Positions 9,941 to 18,275 of a DNA stretch of 64,000 nt are shown here, piece after piece. Position numbers and translations under genes: made by a program. The DNA comes from Sphingorhabdus sp. Alg231-15. Lineage in GTDB: Bacteria; Pseudomonadota; Alphaproteobacteria; Sphingomonadales; Sphingomonadaceae. The stretch is taken from NCBI RefSeq assembly GCF_900149705.1, contig NZ_LT703001.1:2542001-2606000 (forward strand), read 5' to 3'. The stretch's first letter is position 1; the number at the start of each line of letters is the position of its first letter. The notes below the pieces were generated by a model, which saw nothing but the letters and a program-made list of their open reading frames with translations, had not been told where the DNA came from and did not search any database.

Positions 9941-10015
9941 GCTGCTGTAGCTCAGTGGTAGAGCGCGTCATTGGTAATGACGAGGTCGGGAGTTCAATTC
10001 TCCCTAGCAGCACCA
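9941..10015 (+). tRNA. tRNA-Thr (anticodon GGT), CCA encoded
   Basis: Folds as a complete cloverleaf: acceptor GCTGCTG pairing with TAGCAGC (last pair G-U), D stem GCTC/GAGC, anticodon stem CGTCA/TGACG with loop TTGGTAA (anticodon GGT, reading ACC/ACU), T stem GGGAG/CTCCC with loop TTCAATT, discriminator A, then a genomically encoded CCA. It lies next to a serine-recombinase cassette on its 3' side, the usual place for integrated elements. Confidence 0.97.
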
Positions 10016-10223
10016 TTTTCCTTCCCGATTTTGTGAGTCTCTGGCGCTGCGGGTTGTGTGCAGAATTACTCCCTAAGTTTCCGTGGCTTAGCTAACCCGG
10101 TCCGAACGAAGCGAGCCGCAGAGACCATTTGGCAGCGGCGATATGAGCCCAAACTGGCGAAGTGTCTCGATGGCCCGAAACGTGGATCCCAGATGCATAT
10201 TTGAGATTTCGGATATTTTGGCG

Positions 10224-11831
10224 TTATTGGAGCCCGAACATGGCTCGTTGTTCGTCCCACGCAAGCGGAACAGTTCCTGCCCGCAATAGCTTTCGTCCAG
10301 TTAGACTGACTGGTTGTGAACCCTGAACAATGGTCTTGATGATGTCTGGTGCAAGGTAGCTTAGTTTGGCAAGTCTGTTTAAGTGCCGCTTGGAATAATC
10401 TGATACAATGGATGACTGTTGTCCATCGACCAATAAATCTCTGGCCGCAAAAGCTTGCGCGATTAATCGCAGAAGTACCGGATCTGGTTTGTGTTTTGCC
10501 AGCCCATTGTCGGGCGCGATGGCCAGTCGTAGCTCTGATCCTTTGCGAACCAGCGTAGTTTCCACCGATATGGTGAAGTAATCCAGTAGCTCCGTTAGAT
10601 GCAATCTGATCTCAACGGTATCGGCATTCACTTGGATTGCCGCCTTATGTCCGAGCAGGAACTTTCGTCGTCCCACAATATTCAGTGACGGAAGCTCCTT
10701 CACCAACTTTCGATATCGCGCAATCGTGTCTTCATTCGCCGTTTTGATCAGTTCAGTTTCAAGATTGCTAGCGATTGCGTCGATGACCGTGGTTTCCAGG
10801 TCACCCGCAGGTAGATGCCATGCCGATGCTTTATCCTCCAATGGTTCGAGGCGCGTTGAGTAATAGCGATAGCATTTGGATTCTTTGTTTGCCTGCGTAG
10901 GAGACATGGGCCTTCCATCGGGATCGGTGACAATACCGGTTAGCAAACTAGGATTGCGGGTTCTTTTGCCGAGCTTAATATCGCGACGGTTGGCAGCGAA
11001 GATTGCTTGCACGTTCTCGAACAGTTCCCTGTCAATGATTGGCTCATGTTCACCATCATAAACATTCTCTTTATGACGGATTTTGCCAATGTAGATGGGA
11101 TTATGAAGCATCAGGGTTACGGCACCTGTTCTGATGTGCTCATCACCCAGTATCTTTCCATTGGACAGGACACGTTTACGCGTCCTGAAATCTCGGGCCG
11201 CCAGATCATCAACAAGTTTGGGAACAGATTTGAGCTGTGCGTAACGATCGAAGATGTATTGAACTTCTTTCGCTTCATCGTCTCGCACTAGCAGCTGCCG
11301 ATCTTCTACCTTGTACCCATGCGGAATAGCACCACCCATCCACATGCCCTTTTTCTTGGACGCAGCGATCTTGTCGCGGATGCGCTCGCCAGTGACCTCG
11401 CGCTCGAACTGAGCGAAGGAGAGAAGAACGTTCAGCGTCAATCGACCCATGCTGTTGGTGGTGTTGAAGCTTTGCGTGACGCTGACGAATGAAGCTTCCT
11501 GCTCGTCCAGTATCTCAACAATCTTTGCAAAATCTGCGAGACTGCGGGTTAGCCGGTCCACCTTGTAAACCACAATGACATCGACTTTATTGGCCGTAAC
11601 ATCGTCCAACAGCTGTTTGAGGGCAGGACGCTTCATGGTGCCGCCAGACCAGCCGCCGTCATCGTATAGCTCCGGAACTGCCTCCCAGCCTTCGCTTGCC
11701 TGGCTGAGGATATAGGCGGAACATGCCTCTCGCTGCGCATCAAGACTGTTAAAATCCTGCTCAAGACCATCTTCGGTAGATTTGCGTGTGTAGATGGCGC
11801 AGCGTTTTCGCTTCGGTTTGTTATCAGGCAT
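10224..11831 (-). CDS. Large serine site-specific recombinase
   Basis: A 535-residue recombinase of the resolvase/invertase superfamily, presumably the integrase of a mobile element. The N-terminal catalytic domain (about 10-155) starts CAIYTRKSTEDGLEQDFNSL, with S18 in the position of the nucleophile; VYKVDRLTRSLADFAKIVE carries the family arginines. A Recombinase domain follows (about 170-280, GYKVEDRQLLVRDDEAKEVQ). The zinc-ribbon region seems to keep few cysteines. The C-terminus overlaps no other gene; the N-terminal end overlaps DUF2924 by 8 bp. In other alphaproteobacteria (recall) this recombinase travels with DUF2924 and DUF3489, as here. Confidence 0.93.
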   Translation of the reverse strand: MPDNKPKRKRCAIYTRKSTEDGLEQDFNSLDAQREACSAYILSQASEGWEAVPELYDDGGWSGGTMKRPALKQLLDDVTANKVDVIVVYKVDRLTRSLADFAKIVEILDEQEASFVSVTQSFNTTNSMGRLTLNVLLSFAQFEREVTGERIRDKIAASKKKGMWMGGAIPHGYKVEDRQLLVRDDEAKEVQYIFDRYAQLKSVPKLVDDLAARDFRTRKRVLSNGKILGDEHIRTGAVTLMLHNPIYIGKIRHKENVYDGEHEPIIDRELFENVQAIFAANRRDIKLGKRTRNPSLLTGIVTDPDGRPMSPTQANKESKCYRYYSTRLEPLEDKASAWHLPAGDLETTVIDAIASNLETELIKTANEDTIARYRKLVKELPSLNIVGRRKFLLGHKAAIQVNADTVEIRLHLTELLDYFTISVETTLVRKGSELRLAIAPDNGLAKHKPDPVLLRLIAQAFAARDLLVDGQQSSIVSDYSKRHLNRLAKLSYLAPDIIKTIVQGSQPVSLTGRKLLRAGTVPLAWDEQRAMFGLQ

Positions 11832-12282
11832 TGGCTGGAATTCTGGGTTTATACTCGCTCCGCTTTCTCAAACCAAAGAAACGAGGTCCCGACCAATGGG
11901 CACCGGTTATCTCGCGTGCGATATGACTGAGACTGGCATATTGGCGACCCTCAAACTCAAATCCAGCATCACACACCAGCACGTGATAGGTTTTGTTCTT
12001 CCATGATCGAACCAGCCGTGTTCCAGTCTTGAGTGAGATGGCATGCATATGACCAGCCTTACCGGTTCGTTCGACCCGTTTGCGTAGCCGGTCAATTTCA
12101 CGTTTGGTCGCGCCGGTGAGGCTACCGTGGACACGTTCCTGCAGCCGGTTTGCAATGCCGCGCCGAAGGAGGTCAGGTGCAATATCAGGAGCGCGTGTCT
12201 TGAATGTATCACGCCACAGTGAACGAAGCCGGGCAGGGGACATCGCCTTTAGCTCGGCGAGCTGTTGATTCAGCGATGTCAT
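11824..12282 (-). CDS. DUF2924 domain protein
   Basis: A 152-residue basic protein matching DUF2924 in style: an N-terminal MSPARLRSLWRDTF helix, LLRRGIANRLQERVHG, and the C-terminal LVRSWKNKTYHVLVCDAGFEFEGR plus SLSHIAREITGAHWSGPRFFGL. Its biochemical role is unknown; the family is found with serine recombinases in alphaproteobacterial mobile cassettes and may help DNA recognition or directionality (inference). It overlaps the recombinase start by 8 bp and DUF3489 by ATGA, so three genes form one tightly coupled operon. Confidence 0.88.
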   Translation of the reverse strand: MTSLNQQLAELKAMSPARLRSLWRDTFKTRAPDIAPDLLRRGIANRLQERVHGSLTGATKREIDRLRKRVERTGKAGHMHAISLKTGTRLVRSWKNKTYHVLVCDAGFEFEGRQYASLSHIAREITGAHWSGPRFFGLRKRSEYKPRIPANA

Positions 12283-12521
12283 GATGCCGATGCCTTATCA
12301 TCTTTGGAAGGCCCTTCGGTGATGCGGTAGGCCGTTCCTTCATCACCGCGTTGTTCACGCGCGAACACAAAGCCCTTTTTGCGAAGACCGGTCAGGAACG
12401 CTCGAACGCTATGCGGTTTCCAGTTTGTCGCTTTGCATATCTCATCGATGCTCGCGCCTTTGCCGCGTTCAAGCAGTGCGATCACTTTCGCTGATTTGGT
12501 TTGAGGATTTGATTTTGCCAT
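12279..12521 (-). CDS. DUF3489 domain protein
   Basis: An 80-residue protein from the ATG at 12519-12521 (MAKSNPQTKSAKVIALLERG). The remainder, ASIDEICKATNWKPHSVRAF then LTGLRKKGF, is a winged-helix-like DUF3489 domain, consistent with DNA binding. An upstream in-frame start at 12602 adds 27 residues lacking family features and is not preferred. As first gene of the operon with DUF2924 and the recombinase it could be a regulator or recombination directionality factor; that is inference from context. Confidence 0.85.
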   Translation of the reverse strand: MAKSNPQTKSAKVIALLERGKGASIDEICKATNWKPHSVRAFLTGLRKKGFVFAREQRGDEGTAYRITEGPSKDDKASAS

Positions 12522-12708
12522 TCTGGGTCTCCAGCTTGACGCTGGATAATCCAGCGCTTCCACTGATCCAAGCCGCAGATCGCTCGATGAGGCTTGCGGC
12601 ATGTCGCGGCTGTGATGTGCGACAACAACAGCATTGCTCGAACAAGCAGCGAAGTCCAGTCGTTTATCTGAGTAAATTCAAAAGCTGCATGTGGATTTCT
12701 TGAGCGAG

Positions 12709-12939
12709 ATGAGCGTTGTTTGGCGCATGATCAATTTGGATGAAATCGATCCCCGAAAAGCGCGATCAGGGCTGTTTGCTCTTCTCACCGCGCGCATAGA
12801 AGATGCTCATGAATTGGCGGTTCATGGACAACGTAGCGAGATTGATCAATCTGAGGCCATGAAGATGTTAGATGACTTGGTTGATCAAACAAACCAGATT
12901 GAAATCTTGTTGATGGCAATCGGAACTATTCGAGAATGA
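12709..12939 (+). CDS. Small hypothetical protein of the recombinase cassette
   Basis: An approximately 76-residue acidic, helical protein divergent from the DUF3489-DUF2924-recombinase operon. The body (ARSGLFALLTARIEDAHELA, then a run ending IEILLMAIGTIRE) looks like a two-helix protein, and its coding character is plausible. Start is uncertain: GTG 12691, ATG 12709 or ATG 12727 are all in frame, none with a strong Shine-Dalgarno. I do not recognise a family with confidence. Its placement at the outer edge of the cassette suggests it belongs to the mobile element. Confidence 0.55.
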   Translation: MSVVWRMINLDEIDPRKARSGLFALLTARIEDAHELAVHGQRSEIDQSEAMKMLDDLVDQTNQIEILLMAIGTIRE

Positions 12940-12974
12940 CTGCTTTGCGCCCCAGTTTCGGACGTTCCGATCGA

Positions 12975-12998
12975 GTCCGCAATATCCTTAAAGCGGAC
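12975..12998. repeat. Dispersed hairpin repeat, copy 1
   Basis: GTCCGC at 12975-12980 pairs with GCGGAC at 12993-12998 around a 12-nt loop. The trailing AAGCGGACACTAG recurs in close form at 48808-48820 and in degenerate form near 59600, defining a small intergenic repeat family. Confidence 0.5.
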
Positions 12999-13064
12999 AC
13001 TAGAGCACCAACAAAATGCCCCGAAAAATTGCTCCGACAAGGCTATCTGTTCTGTTTCGCCTAG

Positions 13065-14576
13065 TTACGCTTGCGACGCAGCAGGGCAATATTGATCAAG
13101 GAATTCCTTGTGTGTCGGCATATGCTTGACGAGGAAGGAAATTGATTTTTCGATTTCATCGACTTCGGGTTTCAAGGTTGCAAGATCGATCGCATCTGCC
13201 ATCGCGTTGTGACCCTGCATTTCCAGGCCCTGCCCCATCATGACCGCCGCCCAGCTGGTTTCCGTGAAGAGCTCGTCATCTTCTCGAAAAATCTGGCCGT
13301 TGGCGCGGAAAAGTTCGATCTTTTCTGTCAGGCTGTCGGGGATGCTCATGGTTCTGCAATAGTTCCAGAACTCGCTGTCATCCCGGCTAGTCTGACAATA
13401 GTGCAGGATTAGAAAATCGCGAATGCGTTCATACTCCTTGCCGGTCAGCCGATTATACGCATTTTGCTGAACCTCAGTGATATCGTTCAGAGATAATAGT
13501 GCAATCAGCTTGTTGATACCGGAGTTGATGAGATGGATCGACGTGGATTCGAGTGGTTCCATAAAACCGGCGGAGAGACCGATCGCGACCACATTTTTGT
13601 TCCAGAATTTTTTTCGTCTGCCTGTTACGAAGCGCAAGAAATTTGGGTCTGCTGATGGCTTGCCGGCGAGATTGTTGACCAGAATATCATGGGCCTCGTC
13701 ATCATCCATATATTCATTGCAATAGACATGTCCGTTTCCGTTCCGATGTTGCAACGGAACCTGCCACTGCCATCCCGCCGAATGGGCCGTCGCGCGAGTG
13801 TAGGGTAGCGGCGGGCTGCCGTCATCGCGATTACAGGGGAGTGCGACGGCCCGGTTGCACGGCAGCCAGTGGGTCCAGTCCTCATATCCGGTTTCGAGTG
13901 CCTGCTCGATCAACAGGCCGCGAAAGCCCGAACAATCGATGAAAAGGTCACCGGATATGGTTTCGCCATTGTCCATGGTGACGGATTCCACAAACCCGCT
14001 ATTGCCATCCAGAGCAACATCGGAAACCTTGCCCTCTAGCCGTGTGACCCCGCGCTTTTCAGCATAGCCACGAAGGAACTGAGCGTAGCGGCCAGCGTCA
14101 ATGTGATAGGCATAGTTGATGGGCGGCAGATCTTCACGCTGTTGCTCGGGGGTGCGGGCAAAGCGTCCGAAATAGGCAGCCATGGTTTCCGGATTGAAAA
14201 CCTGTATTGGTCGTTTGTCACCTGCTTCGCGGATCCGGTGCCAGATATGGTGGAAGTTCAAGCCTTCGATCTGATAGCCATAATTGCCGAAAGGGTGGAT
14301 ATAGCTGTCGCCTACTTGTCCCCAGTTCACAAATTGGATGCCGAGTTTGAACGTGCCCTGGATAGCGCTGAGCATTTCGCGTTCGTCGATTTCGAGGAGC
14401 CGGTTAAATTCGACGATCGGCGGGATTGTCGCCTCGCCAACGCCCACTGTTCCGATTTGTTCTGATTCCACCAATGTGATGGAAACCTTGTTGGCCTGGT
14501 TTAATTTCGATAATGCAGCCGCTGCCATCCAGCCGGCAGTACCGCCACCGACGATCACGATCTTGTTAATTGGCAT
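13065..14576 (-). CDS. Flavin-dependent tryptophan-halogenase-family protein
   Basis: A 503-residue FADH2-dependent halogenase-family enzyme. Visible: the FAD loop GGGTAGW (residues 10-16), the active-site lysine candidate K77 in FKLGIQFVNW (equivalent to PrnA Lys79), the halogenase signature WQWQVP (WxWxIP type) and the late conserved GFMEPLESTSIHL, whose Glu matches the second catalytic position. All residues expected for halogenation are kept, but the substrate is unknown; free tryptophan is unlikely given its pairing with a TonB receptor, a recurrent arrangement in sphingomonads, Caulobacter and Xanthomonas. The ATG at 14576 has GGGGAG 8 nt upstream. It is divergent from the receptor and shares the LacI-type operator region. 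Confidence 0.92.
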   Translation of the reverse strand: MPINKIVIVGGGTAGWMAAAALSKLNQANKVSITLVESEQIGTVGVGEATIPPIVEFNRLLEIDEREMLSAIQGTFKLGIQFVNWGQVGDSYIHPFGNYGYQIEGLNFHHIWHRIREAGDKRPIQVFNPETMAAYFGRFARTPEQQREDLPPINYAYHIDAGRYAQFLRGYAEKRGVTRLEGKVSDVALDGNSGFVESVTMDNGETISGDLFIDCSGFRGLLIEQALETGYEDWTHWLPCNRAVALPCNRDDGSPPLPYTRATAHSAGWQWQVPLQHRNGNGHVYCNEYMDDDEAHDILVNNLAGKPSADPNFLRFVTGRRKKFWNKNVVAIGLSAGFMEPLESTSIHLINSGINKLIALLSLNDITEVQQNAYNRLTGKEYERIRDFLILHYCQTSRDDSEFWNYCRTMSIPDSLTEKIELFRANGQIFREDDELFTETSWAAVMMGQGLEMQGHNAMADAIDLATLKPEVDEIEKSISFLVKHMPTHKEFLDQYCPAASQA

Positions 14577-14687
14577 TCCACCGCTCCCCTGCGCATTTAT
14601 TATCTTTTATTCGAGCTATCGCAACTTGAACTCGATGGATAGTGATTGCTTCACTAGCATGCGCAGGTCTATCACAATGAATATCAA

Positions 14688-14703
14688 TTGTGAACGTTCA
14701 TTT
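14688..14703. promoter_or_regulatory. LacI-type operator, copy 1 (half degenerate)
   Basis: TTGTGAACGTTCA, with an intact left half and central CG, but a right half ending TTT instead of CAA. It sits 22 bp (about two helical turns) from copy 2, so two LacI dimers could bind the same face between the halogenase and receptor genes. Confidence 0.7.
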
Positions 14704-14708
14704 TTATG

Positions 14709-14726
14709 ATTGTGAACGCTCACAAT
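14709..14726. promoter_or_regulatory. LacI-type operator, copy 2
   Basis: ATTGTGAACGCTCACAAT is a palindrome with one mismatch per half and a central CG, the classic LacI/GalR-family operator form. The same sequence recurs before the GH3 gene at 21534-21551. The LacI protein encoded at 19251-20309 is the obvious candidate to bind it. Confidence 0.8.
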
Positions 14727-14801
14727 TTCATATAGAGCGTGCAACATAATAAGCGCGAATCACGGAATTCGGGTAGATTTGTTGAAAAAGGGGAGGGTCG
14801 C

Positions 14802-17800
14802 TTGACCAACGAAAACGATATTTGGGGTATATTCCGGGCCAATCGCATGAAAATGCTTGGCGCGGCGTCGTCGATGGCAATGGGTATGGCAATGAGTAAT
14901 GTTGCCTATGCACAAACAAGTGAACAACTTGTGCCTGCCGAGGAGTCCTCAGAAGCCGAGGTGGTAGATGATGAAAATACCATCGTCGTTACCGGATTTA
15001 GAGCGGCATTAAACGATGCCCAGGAGATCAAGCGTAAATCTGATACGTTTGTTGATGTTATATCGGCAGAAGATATCGGTGCTCTTCCGGATCGATCTGT
15101 AGCCGAGTCTTTGCAACGTGTACCTGGCGTCAATATCGGGCGCTTTGAAAAAGCCTCTGATCCCGATCGCTTCTCGGTCGAAGGAACCGGCGTTATCATT
15201 CGCGGCCTTCCTTATGTTCGCTCCGAACTGAATGGTCGGGAAATTTTCTCGGCAACAGGCGGACGCGTGCTAAGCTTTAATGATGTCTCTCCTGAGTTGC
15301 TCGGTCGTGTCGAGGTTTTCAAAAACGTCACATCGGATATGGTCGAGGGCGCAATCGCCGGTACCGTCAATCTGGTCACCCGCAAACCTCTGGATACCAA
15401 TGGCTTCAAAATCGCAGGAACCATTGGCGCCAACTATGGTGATCTTCGTGAAAAATGGTCACCCGAATTTTCGGGTTTGGTTTCCAACAGCTGGAACACA
15501 GACGCGGGTAGTTTTGGTATCCAGCTCGGCTATGCCTATTCGGAACTGAAGAGCCGGACCGATGCTTCTCAGGTTGCGGATCCATGCTATCGCCTCGACA
15601 CGTTCGACCAGCCCTGCTTGCGCGCAGTTACTGTCGGGTCGGGCGGTTTCGTTGGTGATCCAAATTTTGATGCCGCAAATTTCCCGCCGGCAAATACCTT
15701 GGTCGTGCCCAAAGGTGCAGGGGTTCGCACGACGGACCTGGACCGCTCCCGCGAAGCATTTTCGGCGGTTGGTCAATATGAAAGCGTCGATGGTCGTTTT
15801 GTTGCGACAGTGGAATGGCTGCGCTCTGAAACGAGTTTCGAGACCGAGGAATATGCTCTGATTGCCCGCGTTGATGATGATGGATTGTTCCCGGTGCCAG
15901 CCGCTGGTAGCACATGGCAGTTTGATCATAACGGGGTGTTCGAAAGTGGTGTCCTGACGCAGCGTCCGGGCGACGCTTATGCGACGCCATTTGGTCGCGG
16001 CGGTATTCCGGTGGACTCTCTCCGCTTCCTGCGGGGCCTTGATTCGACCACCGAAGATATTTCGCTGGATCTGAAATTTGAGGCCACTGATCGCTTGCGG
16101 TTCAATTTTGAAGCGCAGCATATCAGTTCGGACCTTGAGCGAAACTCAGTATTCGGTGCGCTGAGTACCTTCGCGAATTTGGATCTCGACCTGACAGGCA
16201 AAACGCCGCAAGTTGCATTTCTAGCACCACCGGGATCACCTGCTGACTATTTTTCATCCGGCTTGAATACCTATTATTGGTTTGGCCTCGACAGCCGCGA
16301 GAAGAACGAGGGCAATCTGGACAGCCTGCGTTTCGATGCTGAATATGACATCAGCGACGAGGGCTTTTTCAAGAGTGCCCGCTTCGGCGCGCGCTGGGCT
16401 GATCGCGATCGTACCACGCGCAATACGGATTTCAGCACCTGGGGCAACCTGTCGGCGCCTTGGGCCGGTCGTGCGGGCTGTGCCCCGTGGGGTGAAGGTC
16501 CCGGATGCGGCGCAAGCGGTCCAGGGCCTTTCGGCAACGGGTTCATCCCGGGCCGCTTTTATACCGGGCTGCCAGGTCAGGAATTTGCCATTGCTGGTGG
16601 TGCCTTTACCGACGAATTCCCGGACTACTCACAATATCGCAATCCATTTGCCAATGGTTTCCAACGCGGTAATGCGCAAACGCCAATTGAAAATGGTTCG
16701 GCTTGGTTTTTCGGTGGTGATGACTTCCTCGCAGAATATCTCGACGGAATCACTGACGAACAATTTGCGGAAATTCAGGAATTTGGCCAATCGCCAGAGC
16801 GTTTCAACTACGGCGTAAATGGCCGCTCTCGCCCTGATCCACTGACCGGTGATCTAATCGCATGCGATATCGAAGGCGTCTTTTGCCCCGGTGAGGTGTC
16901 AACTGTTTCAGAGGTCACGAAGGCAGCTTATGCCCGTGTTGATTTCGGCCATGAGTTTGATGGTGGTGTAAGTATTGAGGGCAATATTGGCTTGAGATAT
17001 GTTGAAACCGAGGTGACCAGCGGTGGTCGGGTCGGCTTCCCGGATGCTGCTCGCTTCGATGACCCAGCCAACGGTTTCGGGAATGGCGATGGTGTTGTGC
17101 AGGTGGCTGAAATCAACGCCAATTGCGCGGGACCACCGATCCCAGGCATTGATCGAGGATATTGCGACCTGTCCGATGCGCGCAAATCAGAATTTGCAGC
17201 GGTCCATACAGGTGAAATTCTGGTCGACAATCGCAAAATCCGTTTCGACAATTGGCTGCCGAGTTTTAACGCGAAGCTAGACGTCGGCGACGGACTATTG
17301 TTCCGTGTCGCGGTTTCAAAAGGTCTATCAAGGCCGGACTTGCAGTTGTTCCGCGCAGGCGGAGGTATTGCGGACAATACCAATGCGCTTTTACAAGCGG
17401 GCACTCTTGAATCAGGTCCGTTATTTGCGCTTTCCACTGGTAACCGCAATTTGCGCCCGGTCACGTCTTGGAATTATGATCTATCGGCGGAATGGTATTT
17501 CGATGATGTTGGGTCACTCACATTCTCGGTATTCCTGAAGGACATTAAGGGAATTGTGAACACCGGTTTCGAGACCGTCAATTACACCGGCGACAGCGGT
17601 GTTTCGACGGACGTGCAGGTCAAGGGTCCGGTAAACGACCAAGGCGGAACCCTGAAAGGTTTCGAGGTCACTCACCAACAGACCTATGACTTCCTGCCGG
17701 GATTGTTGAGCGGGTTAGGAACACAGGTCACGTACACCTATGTGGATGGCAATGACTTCTCGAACCCGAATCTGGCCAATCCGGGTGAAGCATCGGTAAC

Positions 17801-18188
17801 CACGGGTGGCGATGAGTTGGGCGGCGGTTCATTCGCTTTCCTGCAACCGCTGGCAGGGCTTTCGAAGCATACCGTCAACGCGACGATATTCTATGAAAAA
17901 GGACCTTTGGCGATGCGGGCGGCCTATAACTGGCGCTCTTCATTCCTGGTCACGCCGCGCGATGACATTTTCCCATTCTCGCCAATTTGGCAGGAATCAA
18001 CGGGTCAGCTGGACGCGTCAATTTTCTACAGCTTAACCGATCAAATCAAGTTGGGCGTTCAGGCCGTGAACTTGCTGGATGAGGTGACCCGGACATCCCA
18101 GGTCGTCAATTTCGACGGGCTTAGAGTTCCGCGATCGGCATTCAGAAATGACCGTCGATTTACTTTTCTGGCGCGCTTCGACTTCTAG
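14802..18188 (+). CDS. TonB-dependent outer-membrane receptor (glucan locus)
   Basis: An outer-membrane TonB-dependent transporter of about 1128 residues. A signal peptide (KMLGAASSMAMGMAMSNVAYA) is followed by a TonB-box-like stretch (ENTIVVTGF), the plug domain (VISAEDIGALPDRSVAESLQ, IIRGLPYVRSELNGREI, GAIAGTVNLVTRKPL) and a long beta-barrel ending in FLARFDF with the terminal aromatic. I chose the TTG at 14802 because GGGGAGGG lies about 5 nt upstream; an in-frame GTG at 14739 would place the start beside the operators. It presumably imports beta-glucan oligosaccharides for the GH16/GH3 enzymes downstream. Two LacI-type operators upstream indicate repression. Confidence 0.92.
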   Translation: MTNENDIWGIFRANRMKMLGAASSMAMGMAMSNVAYAQTSEQLVPAEESSEAEVVDDENTIVVTGFRAALNDAQEIKRKSDTFVDVISAEDIGALPDRSVAESLQRVPGVNIGRFEKASDPDRFSVEGTGVIIRGLPYVRSELNGREIFSATGGRVLSFNDVSPELLGRVEVFKNVTSDMVEGAIAGTVNLVTRKPLDTNGFKIAGTIGANYGDLREKWSPEFSGLVSNSWNTDAGSFGIQLGYAYSELKSRTDASQVADPCYRLDTFDQPCLRAVTVGSGGFVGDPNFDAANFPPANTLVVPKGAGVRTTDLDRSREAFSAVGQYESVDGRFVATVEWLRSETSFETEEYALIARVDDDGLFPVPAAGSTWQFDHNGVFESGVLTQRPGDAYATPFGRGGIPVDSLRFLRGLDSTTEDISLDLKFEATDRLRFNFEAQHISSDLERNSVFGALSTFANLDLDLTGKTPQVAFLAPPGSPADYFSSGLNTYYWFGLDSREKNEGNLDSLRFDAEYDISDEGFFKSARFGARWADRDRTTRNTDFSTWGNLSAPWAGRAGCAPWGEGPGCGASGPGPFGNGFIPGRFYTGLPGQEFAIAGGAFTDEFPDYSQYRNPFANGFQRGNAQTPIENGSAWFFGGDDFLAEYLDGITDEQFAEIQEFGQSPERFNYGVNGRSRPDPLTGDLIACDIEGVFCPGEVSTVSEVTKAAYARVDFGHEFDGGVSIEGNIGLRYVETEVTSGGRVGFPDAARFDDPANGFGNGDGVVQVAEINANCAGPPIPGIDRGYCDLSDARKSEFAAVHTGEILVDNRKIRFDNWLPSFNAKLDVGDGLLFRVAVSKGLSRPDLQLFRAGGGIADNTNALLQAGTLESGPLFALSTGNRNLRPVTSWNYDLSAEWYFDDVGSLTFSVFLKDIKGIVNTGFETVNYTGDSGVSTDVQVKGPVNDQGGTLKGFEVTHQQTYDFLPGLLSGLGTQVTYTYVDGNDFSNPNLANPGEASVTTGGDELGGGSFAFLQPLAGLSKHTVNATIFYEKGPLAMRAAYNWRSSFLVTPRDDIFPFSPIWQESTGQLDASIFYSLTDQIKLGVQAVNLLDEVTRTSQVVNFDGLRVPRSAFRNDRRFTFLARFDF

Positions 18189-18216
18189 GGGGAAAGCGAA
18201 CGTGCTTAGTGTAAAG

Positions 18217-18255
18217 CGGGCTCTTGCTTTTTTGGCAGGGGCCCGTTTTCTTGTT
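18217..18255 (+). terminator. Hairpin with U-rich tail between receptor and GH16 genes
   Basis: CGGGCTC (18217-18223) can pair with GGGCCCG (18239-18245, one G-U pair), followed by TTTTCTTGTT. This may terminate or only attenuate transcription from the receptor, giving high receptor and lower enzyme levels, because no separate operator is visible before the GH16 gene. Confidence 0.5.
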
Positions 18256-18275
18256 ACCGATATGCAGAGATTCAA

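Noticed and set aside
10066-10260. 64-codon frame between tRNA-Thr and the recombinase
   Set aside because: Overlaps the complete recombinase C-terminus in another frame; composition is not protein-like.
12999-13011. CTAGAGCACCA resembling the tRNA-Thr 3' end (CTAGCAGCACCA), a candidate right att site
   Set aside because: The match is short and has an indel, and large serine recombinases often do not duplicate tRNA ends; not strong enough to call.
15459-16121. 220-codon open frame antisense to the first TonB receptor
   Set aside because: It overlaps the conserved plug/barrel coding sequence and reads as a shadow.
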